Notes: generated by a model from the letters alone, not told the origin. A stretch of 64,000 nt of DNA from Dermanyssus gallinae (GCA_003439945.1 QVRM01004859.1:124001-188000), one strand, 5' to 3'; shown: positions 9,970 through 20,999, counted from the first letter of the stretch. Made by a program: numbers and translations.

Positions 9970-11400
9970 TTCCTTCCCGCATCCTTCTCTTTGCGTTTAC
10001 GTTTCAAGGTCAGAAACCAGCCAGCACCAGGACTGCGTTTGTAGTAACCGTGCGGTAGGCCTACAGAATCCTTGTGGAACTGCCGTCATGGCTGTTTCCG
10101 GTGTGCCGTTCAAACGTCGGAGACGAACCGGAGCAACCGCTTTTCCCACCACGGTGTCTAAAATCCCTTTCCACGATAGATTGTGAAACGCGTTCCTGAC
10201 ATACAGAACGACTGCCGCCACAAGGAGCTTCCGTTTAAATACAGTTGGCTAATATTCGCGGTATTGCTATAAGAACAAATTCACTGTTCTTGCAAAGTCC
10301 ATATTGGTTGACCGATAGGAGATCGTATCCTTCCGCAAACGCCCTAAGTCTGTCTTTTATAATTGCTTCATACCCTTTTGCTACGGTGCTCAGTAGACAT
10401 ATAGGTCTATATCTCCTGTTACATTTGTCTCCCTATTGCAATATGCATGTTGTGTAAAGAGTTGGTTTAAAATGTGTACGACTTCTGTATCTTGCAATGT
10501 AACTTTTATGGCTTGCCCGCCTATCCCTCTGACCATTTTGTTGGGCTTTTCCCATTATTCGTACTTTATCGTTTATCGCTAGCGGAGCTTTTAGCTATTT
10601 TTCGTTATTCATATCCTGTCCGTTAAAAGATCAGGTCTTTGCCATCGTTTTATGTATACAGGTCCAGACCTGCTGCCCATTCAATCAGGGTTGTATCTCT
10701 CTTGTTTCTTGCTCGCCCCGACCCTCGTGTTTCCGATGCCGCGGTAAAGTCCCCTGTCACCACTAAGCTTCTGTTTGTGAATTCATTTATTGATACTCCG
10801 ATTTCGCATAGAAGGTTGTCGAGTTCTTTCAGGTTGGTGTTGGGGCTGCTGTAGCAAGAGTACAGGCTCCATCCGTCTAGCGCTTTCACCCATTTAACGT
10901 GTGCCCGCTTGCTTGCCTTGTGGTTTGCACGGAACCGACGTTTACGACGGTTACGTGCACTCTTAAATCGATCTGAAAACCGTTCCTGCCGCTTGTTGCC
11001 ATCACGTGATTTGGTTCGTTCATAACCACTAGCTTGGCTCTGCTCCTTGCGGCTATTTCTTCGACCATGGCATGTGCCTTCGACCATGGCGCATCTACTG
11101 CTGATGCAGTTTACTTCTATTAATTGCTTTTGAGTAGAGGTTATTCCTTCACTATCTGAAAGCTGAAAACAAACCGCTCCTCGTATGTTTGTGACCACTT
11201 ATCTGGTGCATGCTCGTCTATTTGAGCCCTTTCTCTGTTTTCTGGCCGCTCTCCGCGTTTTTTTTCGTTTCGCTTTTTACTCCGCCCGCGATTCCCGGCC
11301 CTTGGCTTCCCTCTTTTCTGCCTCCGCAGTCGCGGCTTGTTTTTTTCTTTAAGTATGGTTGCGTATTGCGGGCAGGCCATAGGTTATTATAAATGCCAAC
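9970..11400 (-). mobile_element. R1-like non-LTR retrotransposon remnant in a CD36 intron
   Basis: Read on the - strand there is first a Cys/His knuckle remnant ending MACPQY and a highly basic stretch (about 11396-11150). An AP-like endonuclease piece follows with SLYSCYSSPN and VVTGDF.A, ending WAAGLDL (about 10870-10660). Then comes a reverse transcriptase start, YRPICLLSTVAKGYEAII and NQYG (about 10430-10250), and the block YVRNAFHNLSW with VPQG (about 10220-10000). The GDF(N)A.s..WGS and DVRNAF..lSW types are characteristic of the R1 group. Only about 230 bases separate endonuclease and RT, so the link is deleted. The YADD box is missing. The copy is antisense to the host gene. Confidence 0.75.
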
Positions 11401-11553
11401 CTGTTCTTGCACATTCAATTTTATCTGCCAAAAATCATAATCAATTTGCGGTTAGGTTTTTATTCTAATTCCATTTTTGGGGGAAAGATATAAAACCACA
11501 CATTTATTGTAAGTTCCAATACAAAAATGCGTATGTATGGTTTTGTTTTTCAG

Positions 11554-11600
11554 GAAGCTCGCCTCATATGGAGATCAATGTAGCGCAATAGAGGGTACAG
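11554..11600 (+). CDS. CD36/class B scavenger receptor, 47-bp micro-exon
   Basis: The exon is preceded by TTTTGTTTTTCAG and followed by GTAAAT. Its first base completes Thr from the previous exon. The next 15 codons read KLASYGDQCSAIEGT, which matches the family block .l.yW...C(n)mi.GTdg that carries a conserved Cys. It ends with one base of a Gly codon. Its small size makes it easy to miss, but the phase, both splice sites and the QC..I.GT match agree. The exon that should follow (family pattern fpPf...lyvf.~DlCrsi) was not found before 15402. Confidence 0.75.
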
Positions 11601-11627
11601 GTAAATTTGCTACAGATAAATACGCTG

Positions 11628-11950
11628 TGATTGGTCGTATGATTATGCTTGATGAACCTAAAAGCCAAAAACATAACTTCATTTTTTTGCGAAATATTTT
11701 CTAAACGACCGTGTCCCACCTTCTGGGTGATCTTATTTGTTCTTCAGAATTTTCTCACAAACATGACGGTGTGCTTAGTTTCTGTATAGAATGGTTTGTT
11801 TCGCAATTGCACATTTTAATCTCCTATGTCGGGCAAAAGCACCAGTGACACAAATTCGAGAAAGACTTTAACCAGCTCTACAATTCCTTATATCGCTCTT
11901 GAAAACTTTCTGGGAAACCCTATATGTATATATATATATATATAAATAAT
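11628..11950 (+). repeat. Uncharacterised dispersed repeat, copy 2
   Basis: It shares with copy 1 (1059-1728) the blocks GTCGTATGATTATG, ATAACTTCATTTTT, CTAAACGACCGTGTC, GACGGTGTGCTTAGTTTCTGT and CCTATGTCGGGCAAAAGCAC, and ends in CCCTATATG(TA)n. It begins 28 bases after a splice donor of the CD36-like gene. The foldback portion of copy 1 is absent here. Confidence 0.75.
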
Positions 11951-12579
11951 TGAGTCAACAAAATATCTGCGCCTATTCTTGATGACTAAAGCATAACTTA
12001 AGGAGCAAAACGCAAACGTAGATCAAGTGACGGACAGTCTGTCTCGAAAAACTCTATCAAGAAGCTTTTATCACATTAAAAAGGAAAAATAATACAACTC
12101 CCATCTGCATAGGTGAGACAACACCTGCAACGGGTGCCCAGTGAAGCCGTTAAACGACAAGCGATCACCATCTTTCGCGCCATTATGATAAGTAGGAATT
12201 ATGCTACACGAAAGTAGGAAGCTTCGGAGACGCATGCAGCTGGATAGCTTGTCCACTAAGTCGGGCTCCTCTCCAACCCCTTATACTCATAATTTTGTGA
12301 CACTTCTTGGGCAACGTATGTTCTGCTATAAGCGCAAACCACATAGTGACATAGAAAACGCCCATTCGAGCGTGGGACAGTGGAAGCAAACACACCACCA
12401 TCAATACCGGCAAAAAACAACGACAATATTAATATTCCCAAAGACCGCAACAGCGGTTACGACAAGGCGGCTTCTGCGGGCATTAGTGCGCCCCAGACTC
12501 CTTTCACCCTTCAGTCAGTAAATCAAAGCGTTTTCTGTTCTATTATAGCAATATAATCATAGAACAAGGTCGTAAGTGA
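11951..12579 (+). other. Intron sequence with no recognised feature
   Basis: Short open frames occur on both strands between 12071 and 12521, none with a motif I recognise. I could not place the missing CD36 exon here. Confidence 0.4.
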
Positions 12580-13880
12580 TTTACAGCAGGGCCAACAGTG
12601 GTAAAAAAAAGGCAAACCTATTGGCGAAAGCCAGGTAGAGCCACTACTGTAAGGCCATCAAATTTTGCTTGCATCAAACGTGCTTCTGAGTGAGTGGAGT
12701 TTGTTGGAGGGGATGAATGAATGATTGATGATATGAATGTAAGAGAAAAGTCTACATGCAAGGAAACCTGATGAGGTACTTGTTATCTTTATGGTGTTTT
12801 TCTTTAATTTTTAAGTTGAACAATTATATAGACTTCTACGTTATTTCTACTAGCTTTTAGATTGTTTTAAAGGGGTGAGTTTATGCATCTAAGCACAGCT
12901 CAAAATCCATCGATATTGATGTAAGAAAACGAGTCTACATACACGGAAACCTACTTAAGTGCTTGTAATTTTTATGGTAAGTGTTTTTAATTATGTTTTT
13001 AGTAGACTTATTATGTAGACCTTCACATAATGTCCGTCTGTTTTAATATAATAATTATGTAGACCTTCACATAATGTAATGTAAGCTTTTAAATATTTTT
13101 AAGGCGGCAGATTCATGCAGAACTCATAATCAGTTTTCCCAAAAAAACGCCCAAACCCGATCAGATCATTTTCATTTGATTACTTTTATATTTGGACAGA
13201 GGAAGCTCGCACGGCGGAAAGTCAGAAGATTATGCCGCGTGATTTATCAGCTTAACTCCAGATGCAGCAATAAAATGCAGTGCTTTTAGCCTTGCGGGAG
13301 TGCGCGTTGTAATGGAGGAACCAGTAAAAGTATTGGTAGATATTCTGTAGCTTGAAGGTATACCTCAGGTTAAGTTCCAAGCCCGTAGCGGACGGAGAAT
13401 AGTCTAGATATTCTGTAGTACACGAATGCCACTGTACTACCTTCTTTTAGTTAGATAATTGCCACAATTTTACTCTTGAGAAAATTGAGGCCCTCATCTG
13501 CCAGCTGATCAACAGCTTTTGTTGGCGGAGGTACTCTAAGAGGTGATCATACATCTCCATCTGCTACTGTTTCAACGTTGTCAACGGGGTTAGTCGTACA
13601 AAATGAAATGTCCAGTTCCAACTTTTGTGTAAGATTCATGCAATTCCTCAATAATGGTTTCACCCCGAATGGCCGATGGATGCCTTTCGGAATAATTTAA
13701 TACACTTAATTTTAAAACGCGTAAAATAGACATCTCTATATTCGCTGGCGACGCATGTATATCATGAATTCCTAAAAGCTTCCAAAAATGCTTCCTCAGG
13801 TGAAGCTACTTAATATTAAAGCGAATTTTTTACGTCGCTCTAAAGTTATACCAACATAAATGAATGCGATGAGTCGTCTT
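12580..13880 (+). repeat. Long dispersed repeat, copy 1 (diverged)
   Basis: Blocks from here recur in the same order and orientation at 41940-43110: GGGCCAACAGTGGTAA, GGCGAAAGCCAGGTAGAG, AAAATGAAATGTCC, ATAGACATCTCTAT, GCGACGCAT, GAAGCTACTTAATATTAAAGC and TTATACCAACATA.ATGAATGCGAT. There is no coding signal. The age is uncertain; the two copies differ by many indels. Confidence 0.7.
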
Positions 13881-15401
13881 TACGTTTTTAGAAGAAATGA
13901 AGTCTATACAGTCTTTCGCCACAGATATCTATTCGAGATAACTTCTATACATTTTAGGCTAGTATTGTCTGTCTTACTGGTTGTGTGTTACTGGTTTGCT
14001 ACTCAACTATTCATGTACACATTAGCAAACTGAAAACATAAGTAAAGAAATCGAATACGGAAGGTCGCAATCTCGTGGAGAATACGAGTATTGCACTCCA
14101 AGTTTGCTTTTTGTCGCTAACCCTTTATTGATTAAGCATAGCCATTAGAAGAAAAAGCCAGCTAGAAACCTCCTCGCAAATTGATAATAAACTACGTCTA
14201 ACGGTTAACGCAAGCAAAACACGCGTTTGTCTTTGTGAATTTTCTACTTAAAGTTTTTAATCTGGCGTATGCGGTACAGGAATGATCACACGTTGCGAGA
14301 CCCGCCCAGCAAGCAAGTGCGTTTAATCCGACACTGCAATACGAATTTAGTAGCAGCACACCTCGTAACAGACTCAACAACCGTTAAAAGAGAGACTTTA
14401 CTGAAAACAGGAGTCGCGAGCTGCTGCAGAGGCTCTGGTCAAAAATGTGCTATTGACCCGAGCAGACCAAGTCTTACACACTAACTTAGAATATTTAAGG
14501 TATTTTTAACTAGAATTACTTAAAAACCAACTACGCGCGGACTTTTCCCCCCTTGACTCGAAGTTTCCCGGCATTTCTGTGATACCGTAAAGGAGGTGTC
14601 GCACTTTTCTAGTTCTTGGTGCATCTCTGTGCTCCTACTGAGGCCTGAGGGGGCGCGTCGAGATCGCGGTGCAGATTTAGCTGCTCCCTTTCTCCTCTTC
14701 GCCACGACCTGCGCCCCCCCCCCCTGGGCAATATGGGCTGTGCCTTGACCCTGTCCTGCTCCATCGACACCCTTCGAGCTCATGATGTGTGCGATAACCG
14801 CCCCCATGTGGAGACGACACGCATCCACGGCGGGCCGACGCGCCACTTTTTTGGGCAGTAGAATATAATAAAATAGAATCTTTATTGCAACAAAAGTAAG
14901 GACTAAGGACAAGCTTAATAACTGTATTGGCATACTGACTTAGGATGCGTACAGTAATGACTGTGGATCGGACGTCAAAGAGTTATGGGCAATTTAAGTC
15001 CGCTGAGCCTGCACAGGACACCAATGTTTTAAGCCATTAGAAGATACAGAGTGGGGCAATATTTGCATTTGGTTACATTTAAAGTAACTCCGGTGGTGTA
15101 AAAAGTATTTAAGCAGGCTACGATATTGCTTGGTATGGCTACCATACAATGCGTCCAGCGGGGATGCTGAACACATAGTTTTAAGTACAATCATAAAGAT
15201 AGATTACCAAAAAAAGGAGTACAGTTTTTCTATAGTATTCGAGCATTATGACAAGGTTTGAATTTATATTGGCACCTGGTAATGTAATATGGCGCTATTT
15301 CTGTTGCAGATGGCGAGCTTTTTTCGGCCTTCGAAGAACCGCCGAGGAGCGTAAAGATTTTTTCATTTTATTTTACTAAGCCGTGGCTTCTGTATCTACA
15401 G
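13881..15401 (+). other. Intron sequence, mostly unrecognised
   Basis: A - strand open stretch at 14520-14933 is basic, with an AATAAA signal inside it (around 14880), and shows no domain. Poly-C runs occur near 14707-14724. The last 30 bases (ending CTGTATCTACAG) form the acceptor of the next CD36-like exon. Confidence 0.4.
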
Positions 15402-15490
15402 AGGCAATACGTTGCTGATGGTGCACTAGTCGCTCGGTTCCAGGGAGCCAGCAACCTCTTTAATGAAACCGGCGACCCCGAACTTGATAA
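15402..15490 (+). CDS. CD36/class B scavenger receptor, internal exon
   Basis: The exon reads RQYVADGALVARFQGASNLF then NETGDPELD and ends with two bases of Asn. This matches the family block v.gi..yRF..p..~f........P.N before the CxC motif. The acceptor is TCTGTATCTACAG and the donor is GTAGGT at 15491. With the next exon the junction reads PELDN-CFC, in full agreement with the conserved P.N.CfC. It starts in phase 0, so the exon missing upstream should begin in phase 1 and end in phase 0. One sequon (NET) is present. Confidence 0.8.
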
Positions 15491-15739
15491 GTAGGTTTCT
15501 TTTGCATCCATGACAATTTTGGTCTGCAAAATAGATTGACCCGCTCTAGGCAAGCATGATCGAATGTCATCTGACTAACGCCACACCCGTAGCGGGTACC
15601 TTTCGTTAAAATAGCAGAACGCAGTCAATTAACTTAGGTTTTGTTGTTTACGTGATTTGTAAGGCATGTACTTTACCTTGATTTCATCCGCCAGAAATTG
15701 CTACCTATTACAGGGTGTGTAACACTTGTTTTCGTATAG

Positions 15740-15944
15740 TTGTTTCTGCTTAACACCGACACACATAAAGGGGACGTACGACGCAAGCAAGTATCACGCC
15801 GTACGATCAGGCTTGGGAGACTTTGCGACGCCGCTTGTGCTTAGCCTTCCTCACTTCCTTCATGCAGATCCTGCACTGCATGCCAACGTGAGCGGTTTAC
15901 ATCCAGATGAGAATAAGCATAACTTCTACGTGGACGTCCATGCT
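15740..15944 (+). CDS. CD36/class B scavenger receptor, exon with the PHF signature
   Basis: This is the clearest CD36 exon. It begins CFC after completing Asn, continues GTYDASKY and GDFATPLVLSLPHFLHADPA, and ends GLHPDENKHNFYVDVHA. The motif (P).~lSlPHFl.aD..l...v.GL.Pd...H..~.dv is diagnostic of the family. The acceptor is TTTTCGTATAG (AG at 15738-15739) and the donor is GTAAGT at 15945, in phase 0. One sequon (NVS) is present. The Cys-Phe-Cys pair is a family disulphide site. Open frame past the donor is intronic. Confidence 0.92.
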
Positions 15945-16851
15945 GTAAGTTCGTCACTTTCTGATAACGTATATTTATTAACGGTTTTTATCATATTTCG
16001 TTCTCACATTAGATATATGTTAACGTTGCATGTTTTCCCCGCATATATGGTAGCATATGATTTGCCCTTGTTCACATTTCCTGATATCAAATAGATAATG
16101 TTTTTGTTTCTATTTGAATGTTTTGAATGTTTCCTATAAGTGTTATGTTTATTATTACTATGTTTAACAGACCCATTTTCCATGCAAACTACTGAGTGGG
16201 CAATTCCTCATTATTTTTTTCCACAAACGAAGATACTGATTGGACCTCAGAGAGTTGTGTATGGGGTCTTGTAAAACACTGCGTCTAAAGTAGTGCTTAC
16301 GATCTAAACTCTGAGCTGAAATATCGTGTCCGGGAAACTACTAAAAATAAATAGATCACAAAATGTCGCTAAAAACTGTGGTAAAAGAATAGGCAATTGC
16401 CTACATGTGGCAGGAAGGCATTCGCCAGATATTTTGTGCCAGACAATCCTAAGCTATCAGTTTACCGTAAAGAGACCCGTTCTCCTCTGCCCACCCTTTA
16501 TTTCACGGTTAAACGACGGTACGTATGTCTGCAAACTGCATTTGTGAAACTAAAATTGCAGGTACTTTACGCTGCTGCGAGCGCTAGCATAACTGTTCAG
16601 TGCGCTATACTACCATAGAGAAGTGCTAAACACAAATCAGTATAGCCAAACGTGGCATTTTGACCCGAAATCGGCTATATATGATGTACATAAAATAGAA
16701 TAGATAAACTCATTGTATAGACTTGATATAACGCATATTGGCTTGTGCCCTTTATCATTAAAGCGTATTACTAAAAGCCTGCAGTAGCCGTATCTGTAAC
16801 ACGTCTAAAATAAAGCATTCACGCTTTTTAATCGGCCATTTATCTTTCCAG
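15945..16851 (+). other. Intron of the CD36-like gene
   Basis: No repeat or exon was recognised. The end, CATTTATCTTTCCAG, is a strong splice acceptor. Confidence 0.55.
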
Positions 16852-16965
16852 ATATCTGGTTTAAGAGTTGACATGAGATTGCGAATGCAAACGAACCTGT
16901 GGCTCATACATTTGAAAACAGAGCCGGTGCCGAGGCTAATTCTTCCAATCTTTTGGACAGAAGAT
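16852..16965 (+). CDS. CD36/class B scavenger receptor, last recognised exon
   Basis: A 38-codon exon in phase 0 at both ends. It reads ISGLRVDMRLRMQTNLWL, then PVPRLILPIFWTED. In the family this follows d.ep.tG.pl.a..rlQ.n, with a later l..pifW.ee just before the C-terminal membrane segment. The acceptor is TTTCCAG and the donor is GTATGT at 16966. The expected following exon (ectodomain end, second transmembrane helix, short cytoplasmic tail) was not recognised in the next kilobases. It is either distant, beyond inserted elements, or lost. Confidence 0.85.
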
Positions 16966-17262
16966 GTATGTGTTTTTCTACAACTATACGTACAAAGTCT
17001 TCTTTTATTACCTAGTTCATAGTAGTATTTACGCTACAACCAATTATACCGTATACTTATTTTACAAAAAAATAAAACTTAATTAAATTTTGAACGTAAA
17101 TTCGAATAAATTTGAATAATGCTATTGATGAGTTTCTCGAGTAAAGCATTGGCTGGTAAGGGAACACTTACCACAGATTAATTAGTGCATACGGTTTATT
17201 TTATTCATTAGTAGAAAATACGAGTGTGTGAAGGGGAATGGATTTATGTTAAGCACTTATTG

Positions 17263-17299
<37 letters not shown>

Positions 17300-17592
17300 G
17301 AAATTTCTTAGGCGAATCTGCCGTCGGACAGGGACTATCTTTTGTGCTTGCTCAAGCCTCGACAACTCGTATCTTGGACCGCGTTAGCTGCCTGTCTTTG
17401 CTTACTTGCGACGTCTGCCCTCCTGTGCGGCCTTCTTCTGTGAACACCGAAACCGTGTACAAAGAGAAAAAAAGCTGGCCTAAGCCCTTAAATAAATTAG
17501 TTACGGTAAGGGCAATATTTTTTGTATTTAACGAATATGAATTAAAACAAAATTGACAAATATTTTAAATATAAGATTTTTTTTGTCTATAT
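16966..17592 (+). other. Unassigned AT-rich stretch with a (TA)n run
   Basis: A (TA)n tract lies at about 17268-17297. Open frame downstream of it is not supported by any motif. The C-terminal exon of the CD36-like gene was sought here and not found. Confidence 0.5.
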
Positions 17593-17883
17593 ATACAGGG
17601 TATTTCAGGAATATGTTTAAAGCGATACATGAATGTATGTAAGGCTCGTTTAAGCAAGTGTTTTTTTTTCAATGGAACATGGTCTCTAAGAAGTCTCGTT
17701 TTGAAATGAGAGTCAAAAACTACAATTTGTGACAGTGGTATTTTTACCCAACATAAGAGCATGAAATGCGCATTCGATCGATTTGGTACCAAATCTTTGT
17801 TTATGTGAGCTGTAGTTGCGGAGTAATTAAGATTTTGCGGCGATTTAATGTTAGATAGAATGCTAGATTAAGTGCATAAACGC
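17593..17883 (-). repeat. Uncharacterised dispersed repeat, copy 3
   Basis: The reverse complement matches copy 1: TTAATTACTCCGCAACTACAG, GGTACCAAAT, AATGCGCATTTCATG, CACAAATTGTAG, CATGTTCCATTG and an end ATACCCTGTATATATA. Here the block that forms both hairpin arms in copy 1 occurs once, so this copy shows the unfolded arrangement. Confidence 0.75.
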
Positions 17884-17923
17884 GATCGTCGTGCGATTCC
17901 GCGTTGAACTCCAAAATATACCA

Positions 17924-17940
17924 CCCCCCCCCCCCCCCCC
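17924..17940. repeat. Poly-C tract (17 bases)
   Basis: A homopolymer run of C ending at 17940. Other C or G runs lie near 401-410, 14707-14724, 57868-57890, 60513-60523 and 62211-62227. Confidence 0.95.
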
Positions 17941-18282
17941 GAAGGGTGGCTCGGGCCACTCCAGAGCAGGGTGCATTCACCGCTGCAAAAAGCACAGATG
18001 GTTCTCTCGTCGGGAGGTCTGCTTTTATGTGACATACTCCTATCTCATTATGCCTGTTAAGCCAAGGCAGCAGGCGTCCCAATCGGTACCACCGGGGTGA
18101 CTAGGCCTGGGGCATTAACCGATCGGCCCGGTTTCAGTGCGCAATACACCTTCCCCGTATATGAAAACCCTAACTACCCTCATATGGGTCACGACAATAT
18201 GACAATAAGTATTCGTTGCCACATAATCTATATGATATGCTTTGAATCAGACTTCGAATCAGGCAAATCAGTCTAATCCGAA

Positions 18283-20363
18283 TTGTACCAAAGTCAGTTA
18301 GGAGGCAAGCGACCGAAGCCATTACCCGTGTACTCTCGGCAGTCTCATCTGATAACGACGTTGAAGCATGGTACGGTCTTTTCCCCCGTAGTGCTTCGCC
18401 TCCCCCGCGCACGCAACGATGCGTTATCTCTCTTAGTCATCATCCGCAACAATCTCCGCGACTTCTCTCAGAATATGCGCCTGCCAGACGTGATTGCCAC
18501 TTCGCATCTTCGCACCTCTATTTCTAAACCATTTAAAAATGACACCGTGCGCCAGTCCATTATTAAACTCTCCGAAGGTAATGTTTCTTGTGCCGCCAGA
18601 CTTATTGTATCCACAGATACTTTAACGCCGGACAATGACCGTATAAAGGCCTTGCGAGAGCAACACCCATTAGCTCCAGATGACCTAGAATGGCCGACAC
18701 TGACCAGATCTCCTCTGCCCTTCGTCACATCAAAGGAAGATATCCAGGCGGCGCTTAAGAGCTTCTCCAATAGCTCTGCCGCAGGGCTAGACTTTATGAG
18801 ATCCCGGTTGCTAATGGACCTTCTTACCTCGTCCCTCCAAGGCGTCGCCGCCAGCCTACTCTCCGCGTTGGCAAAGGCTGTAGACATCCTGCTTTTGGGC
18901 ACCCCTCCTCCTTCTCCCCGACCCTTGACATTTGGCTCAAGACTATTTGCATTTCAGAAAAAGGACGGATCGGTACGTCCTATTGCGTGTTCGTCTGCGC
19001 TACGCAGGCTCGCCGCGAAGATCGGATGCAACCACAACAAAGACGCTATTTCTCACGCGACCGGTGCACACCAATTGGGATTCGCGACGCCGGCCGGAAC
19101 CGATATAGCCATTTACGCAACCCGTACCTTTCTCGACTCACGCGAACCTCCAGGGTCTTTGTAAAGCTCGATTTTAAAAACGCTTTTAACTGTATACGAT
19201 GCAATCACTTAATGAAGGCCGTCGCATCCCACGCCCCTCGTCTATTAAATTACGTCGAGCTGGCATATCGGCACTCTTCCCATCTTGTCGTGCCTGAACA
19301 TGTGATTTCGTCCGCCACCGGACTGCAGCAGGAAGGTCCCTTAGCACCACCCCTGTTTTGTCTGGGTATCAAGAATCTGGTGGATTCCTTCAGGAGCCCG
19401 CTGAACCTCTGGTACCTTGACGATGGTCTATTAGGAGAAAACGTTTGCACAGTAGCCGAAGATATTCAACGGGTCCTGGATTTCAGTGTTACGTCCGGGC
19501 TGGAGTTAAATCCGGCCAAATGCGAGATATGCCATTTTGGCCCTACCCTTGAGGCCCCCGCAATACAGTCACTTCGAAACCTCCTGCCTGGCTGCAAGCT
19601 AACCGTCAAGGACAATTTGGAGCTACTAGGTGTGCCAATTTGCCCCGAGGGGCTCTCAGCAGCAATCGAGTGTTCGAGATTGAAACTAGAAAGTGCCGCC
19701 GCGCATCTTCCTCTTCTTGGAGCTCATCGGGGATTTTTCTTACTCAGGTCCTTCTTCTCGTCCTCAAGACTAATCCACCTTCGTCGAGGGGCCGATTTAT
19801 CTAATCGAACCGACGAGTTGCAAAGGCTCAACGACTTGACACTGTCTACCCTCGAGTCCTTGCTGAATACGTCTCTACCGCCAATCGCGCGAGAACAGGC
19901 ATTGCTACCCGTTTCAAAAGGGGGCTTTGGGGTACTAAATTTACTGACCCTGGCCGGGCCTGCTATAGTCTCGTCGATGCTAAGCGCGAAAAACAGGGCA
20001 ATCCCTTTTTAGATTCAGCGGGAGTCGACCAGTTTAAAAACCGCTTAGCCCATCTTCAAAAGAACCTTGAGGCGCGCTGTGGGGGTACGCCTGGAAACGT
20101 ACTATCCCAGCGTGACTGGAGTTCTCCTATGCACGACGAGGTACAACGACTTCTCTTTAACGAAGCTGCCGACGATACAGCCAGAGCTGTATTAAACGAC
20201 GTATCCGCCAAGGATTCAGGGGCCTGGTTACACGCGCTTCTTAGTGCCCCCATAGGTACCCTTCTTTATGACGAGTCGATTCGCATAGCAGTAGGCTTAC
20301 GACTAGGGGCAGACATGTTAGCCCTCATCGGTGCCAATGTAGTCACCCCGTCGATAAATTAGG
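18283..20363 (+). pseudogene. Reverse transcriptase with YLDD box, frameshifted
   Basis: The first frame (18283-19164) has LSEGNVSCAARLI, then KKDGSVRPIACSSALRRLAAK, the palm entry. A frameshift near 19145 leads to the frame with VFVKLDFKNAFNCIR (first catalytic Asp), SATGLQQEGPLAP and LWYLDDG (19413-19424, the catalytic DD pair), then GLELNPAKCE and ELLGVP. A further frame (20129-20362) holds LHALLSAPIGTLLYDESIRI and LRLGADM. The usual GDPLGP box is read here as EGPLAP, a change in an otherwise conserved element. The protein would copy element RNA into DNA; this copy cannot because of at least two frame breaks. Confidence 0.85.
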
Positions 20364-20472
20364 ACATCACGGACTATCGTGCATTATTCGACGCTCGAGA
20401 CATGCCGCTATTAATGAGACTTTTAGCAGAGCCCATAGGTCGTGCGGCCGTCCGTGCATTCTTGAACCCCCA

Positions 20473-20799
20473 GGCCTCTGCGCGGAGGACGGGAAACGTC
20501 CAGATGGTATAACACCTATACCATGCGAGCGAGGCAAAATGCTGGTTTGGGATGCAACCGTTACCGACTCCTTAGCTCCTTCTATGATCTGTGGCGGCGC
20601 ATCCGAAGCTGGTTATCCAGCCCACCTTGCGGAGACTAACAAGTTGAGAAAATACTCATCAATCGGCTATCCCCACGAATTTTGCTTTCTCGCGTTTGAA
20701 ACACTGGTTGCCCCTGGCGTTCGGACCAAGCTGCTGATCCGCAAAGTCGGGACCTTGTTATCCATTCATCCGGTGATAACAGGTCGTCGTCCTTTTTAA
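20473..20799 (+). pseudogene. C-terminal restriction-like endonuclease domain of the YLDD element
   Basis: The frame reads EDGKRPDGITPIP, then MLVWDATVTDSLAPS, then AETNKLRKYSSI, then ETLVAPGVRTKLLIRKVG. The residues PD, the Asp in WDAT, and E-T-N-K fit a PD-(D/E)XK nuclease core, the type used by R2-like retrotransposons for target nicking. That functional reading is an inference from motif order. About 110 codons are open here. The same block is found broken at 51640-51915 and 54440-54640 on the - strand. Confidence 0.7.
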
Positions 20800-20999
20800 A
20801 CAACGTCTGGATCTTGACATACAACGTGGAACCGCTGCCTCCGTTCGGGGCACACTCCTGAAGTGGTCTCGCCCTGGCCTCATCCAAACGGACACGTGAC
20901 AGTCACAATGCGCGCCTACTAGGCTCATTGGCTTAGCTGGTCTATTGTGATGTGTGTAACATATACCTAATGTATTATACGGAAAATAAACTTAATACT

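Larger units (their letters stand above)
18283..20995 (+). mobile_element. YLDD-type retrotransposon with C-terminal nuclease domain, copy 1
   Basis: The element has an N-terminal region, a reverse transcriptase with YLDD, a long thumb/linker and a C-terminal PD-(D/E)XK-like domain, in several frames. Its 3' end is marked by GTGTAACATATAC, then TGTATTATACGG and an AATAAA-like tail. The same 3' end occurs in copy 3 (51400-51915, reversed). Further copies lie at 31490-32860 and 54440-54640. Such RTs are known in many invertebrate genomes; I do not assign a clade name. The 5' end is uncertain. Confidence 0.75.

Noticed and set aside
13196..13260. Candidate for the missing CD36 exon after TTTGGACAG
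   Set aside because: The phase-correct translation lacks the expected Pro-Phe and Cys-Arg-Ser motifs and soon meets a stop.
14520..14933. 137-codon basic frame on the - strand
   Set aside because: No motif, no splice context and a poly-C-derived part. The region looks like a repeat end with AATAAA.
17224..17556. Candidate C-terminal exon of the CD36-like gene
   Set aside because: The frame runs through a TA repeat, has no membrane helix of normal composition and no matching motif.
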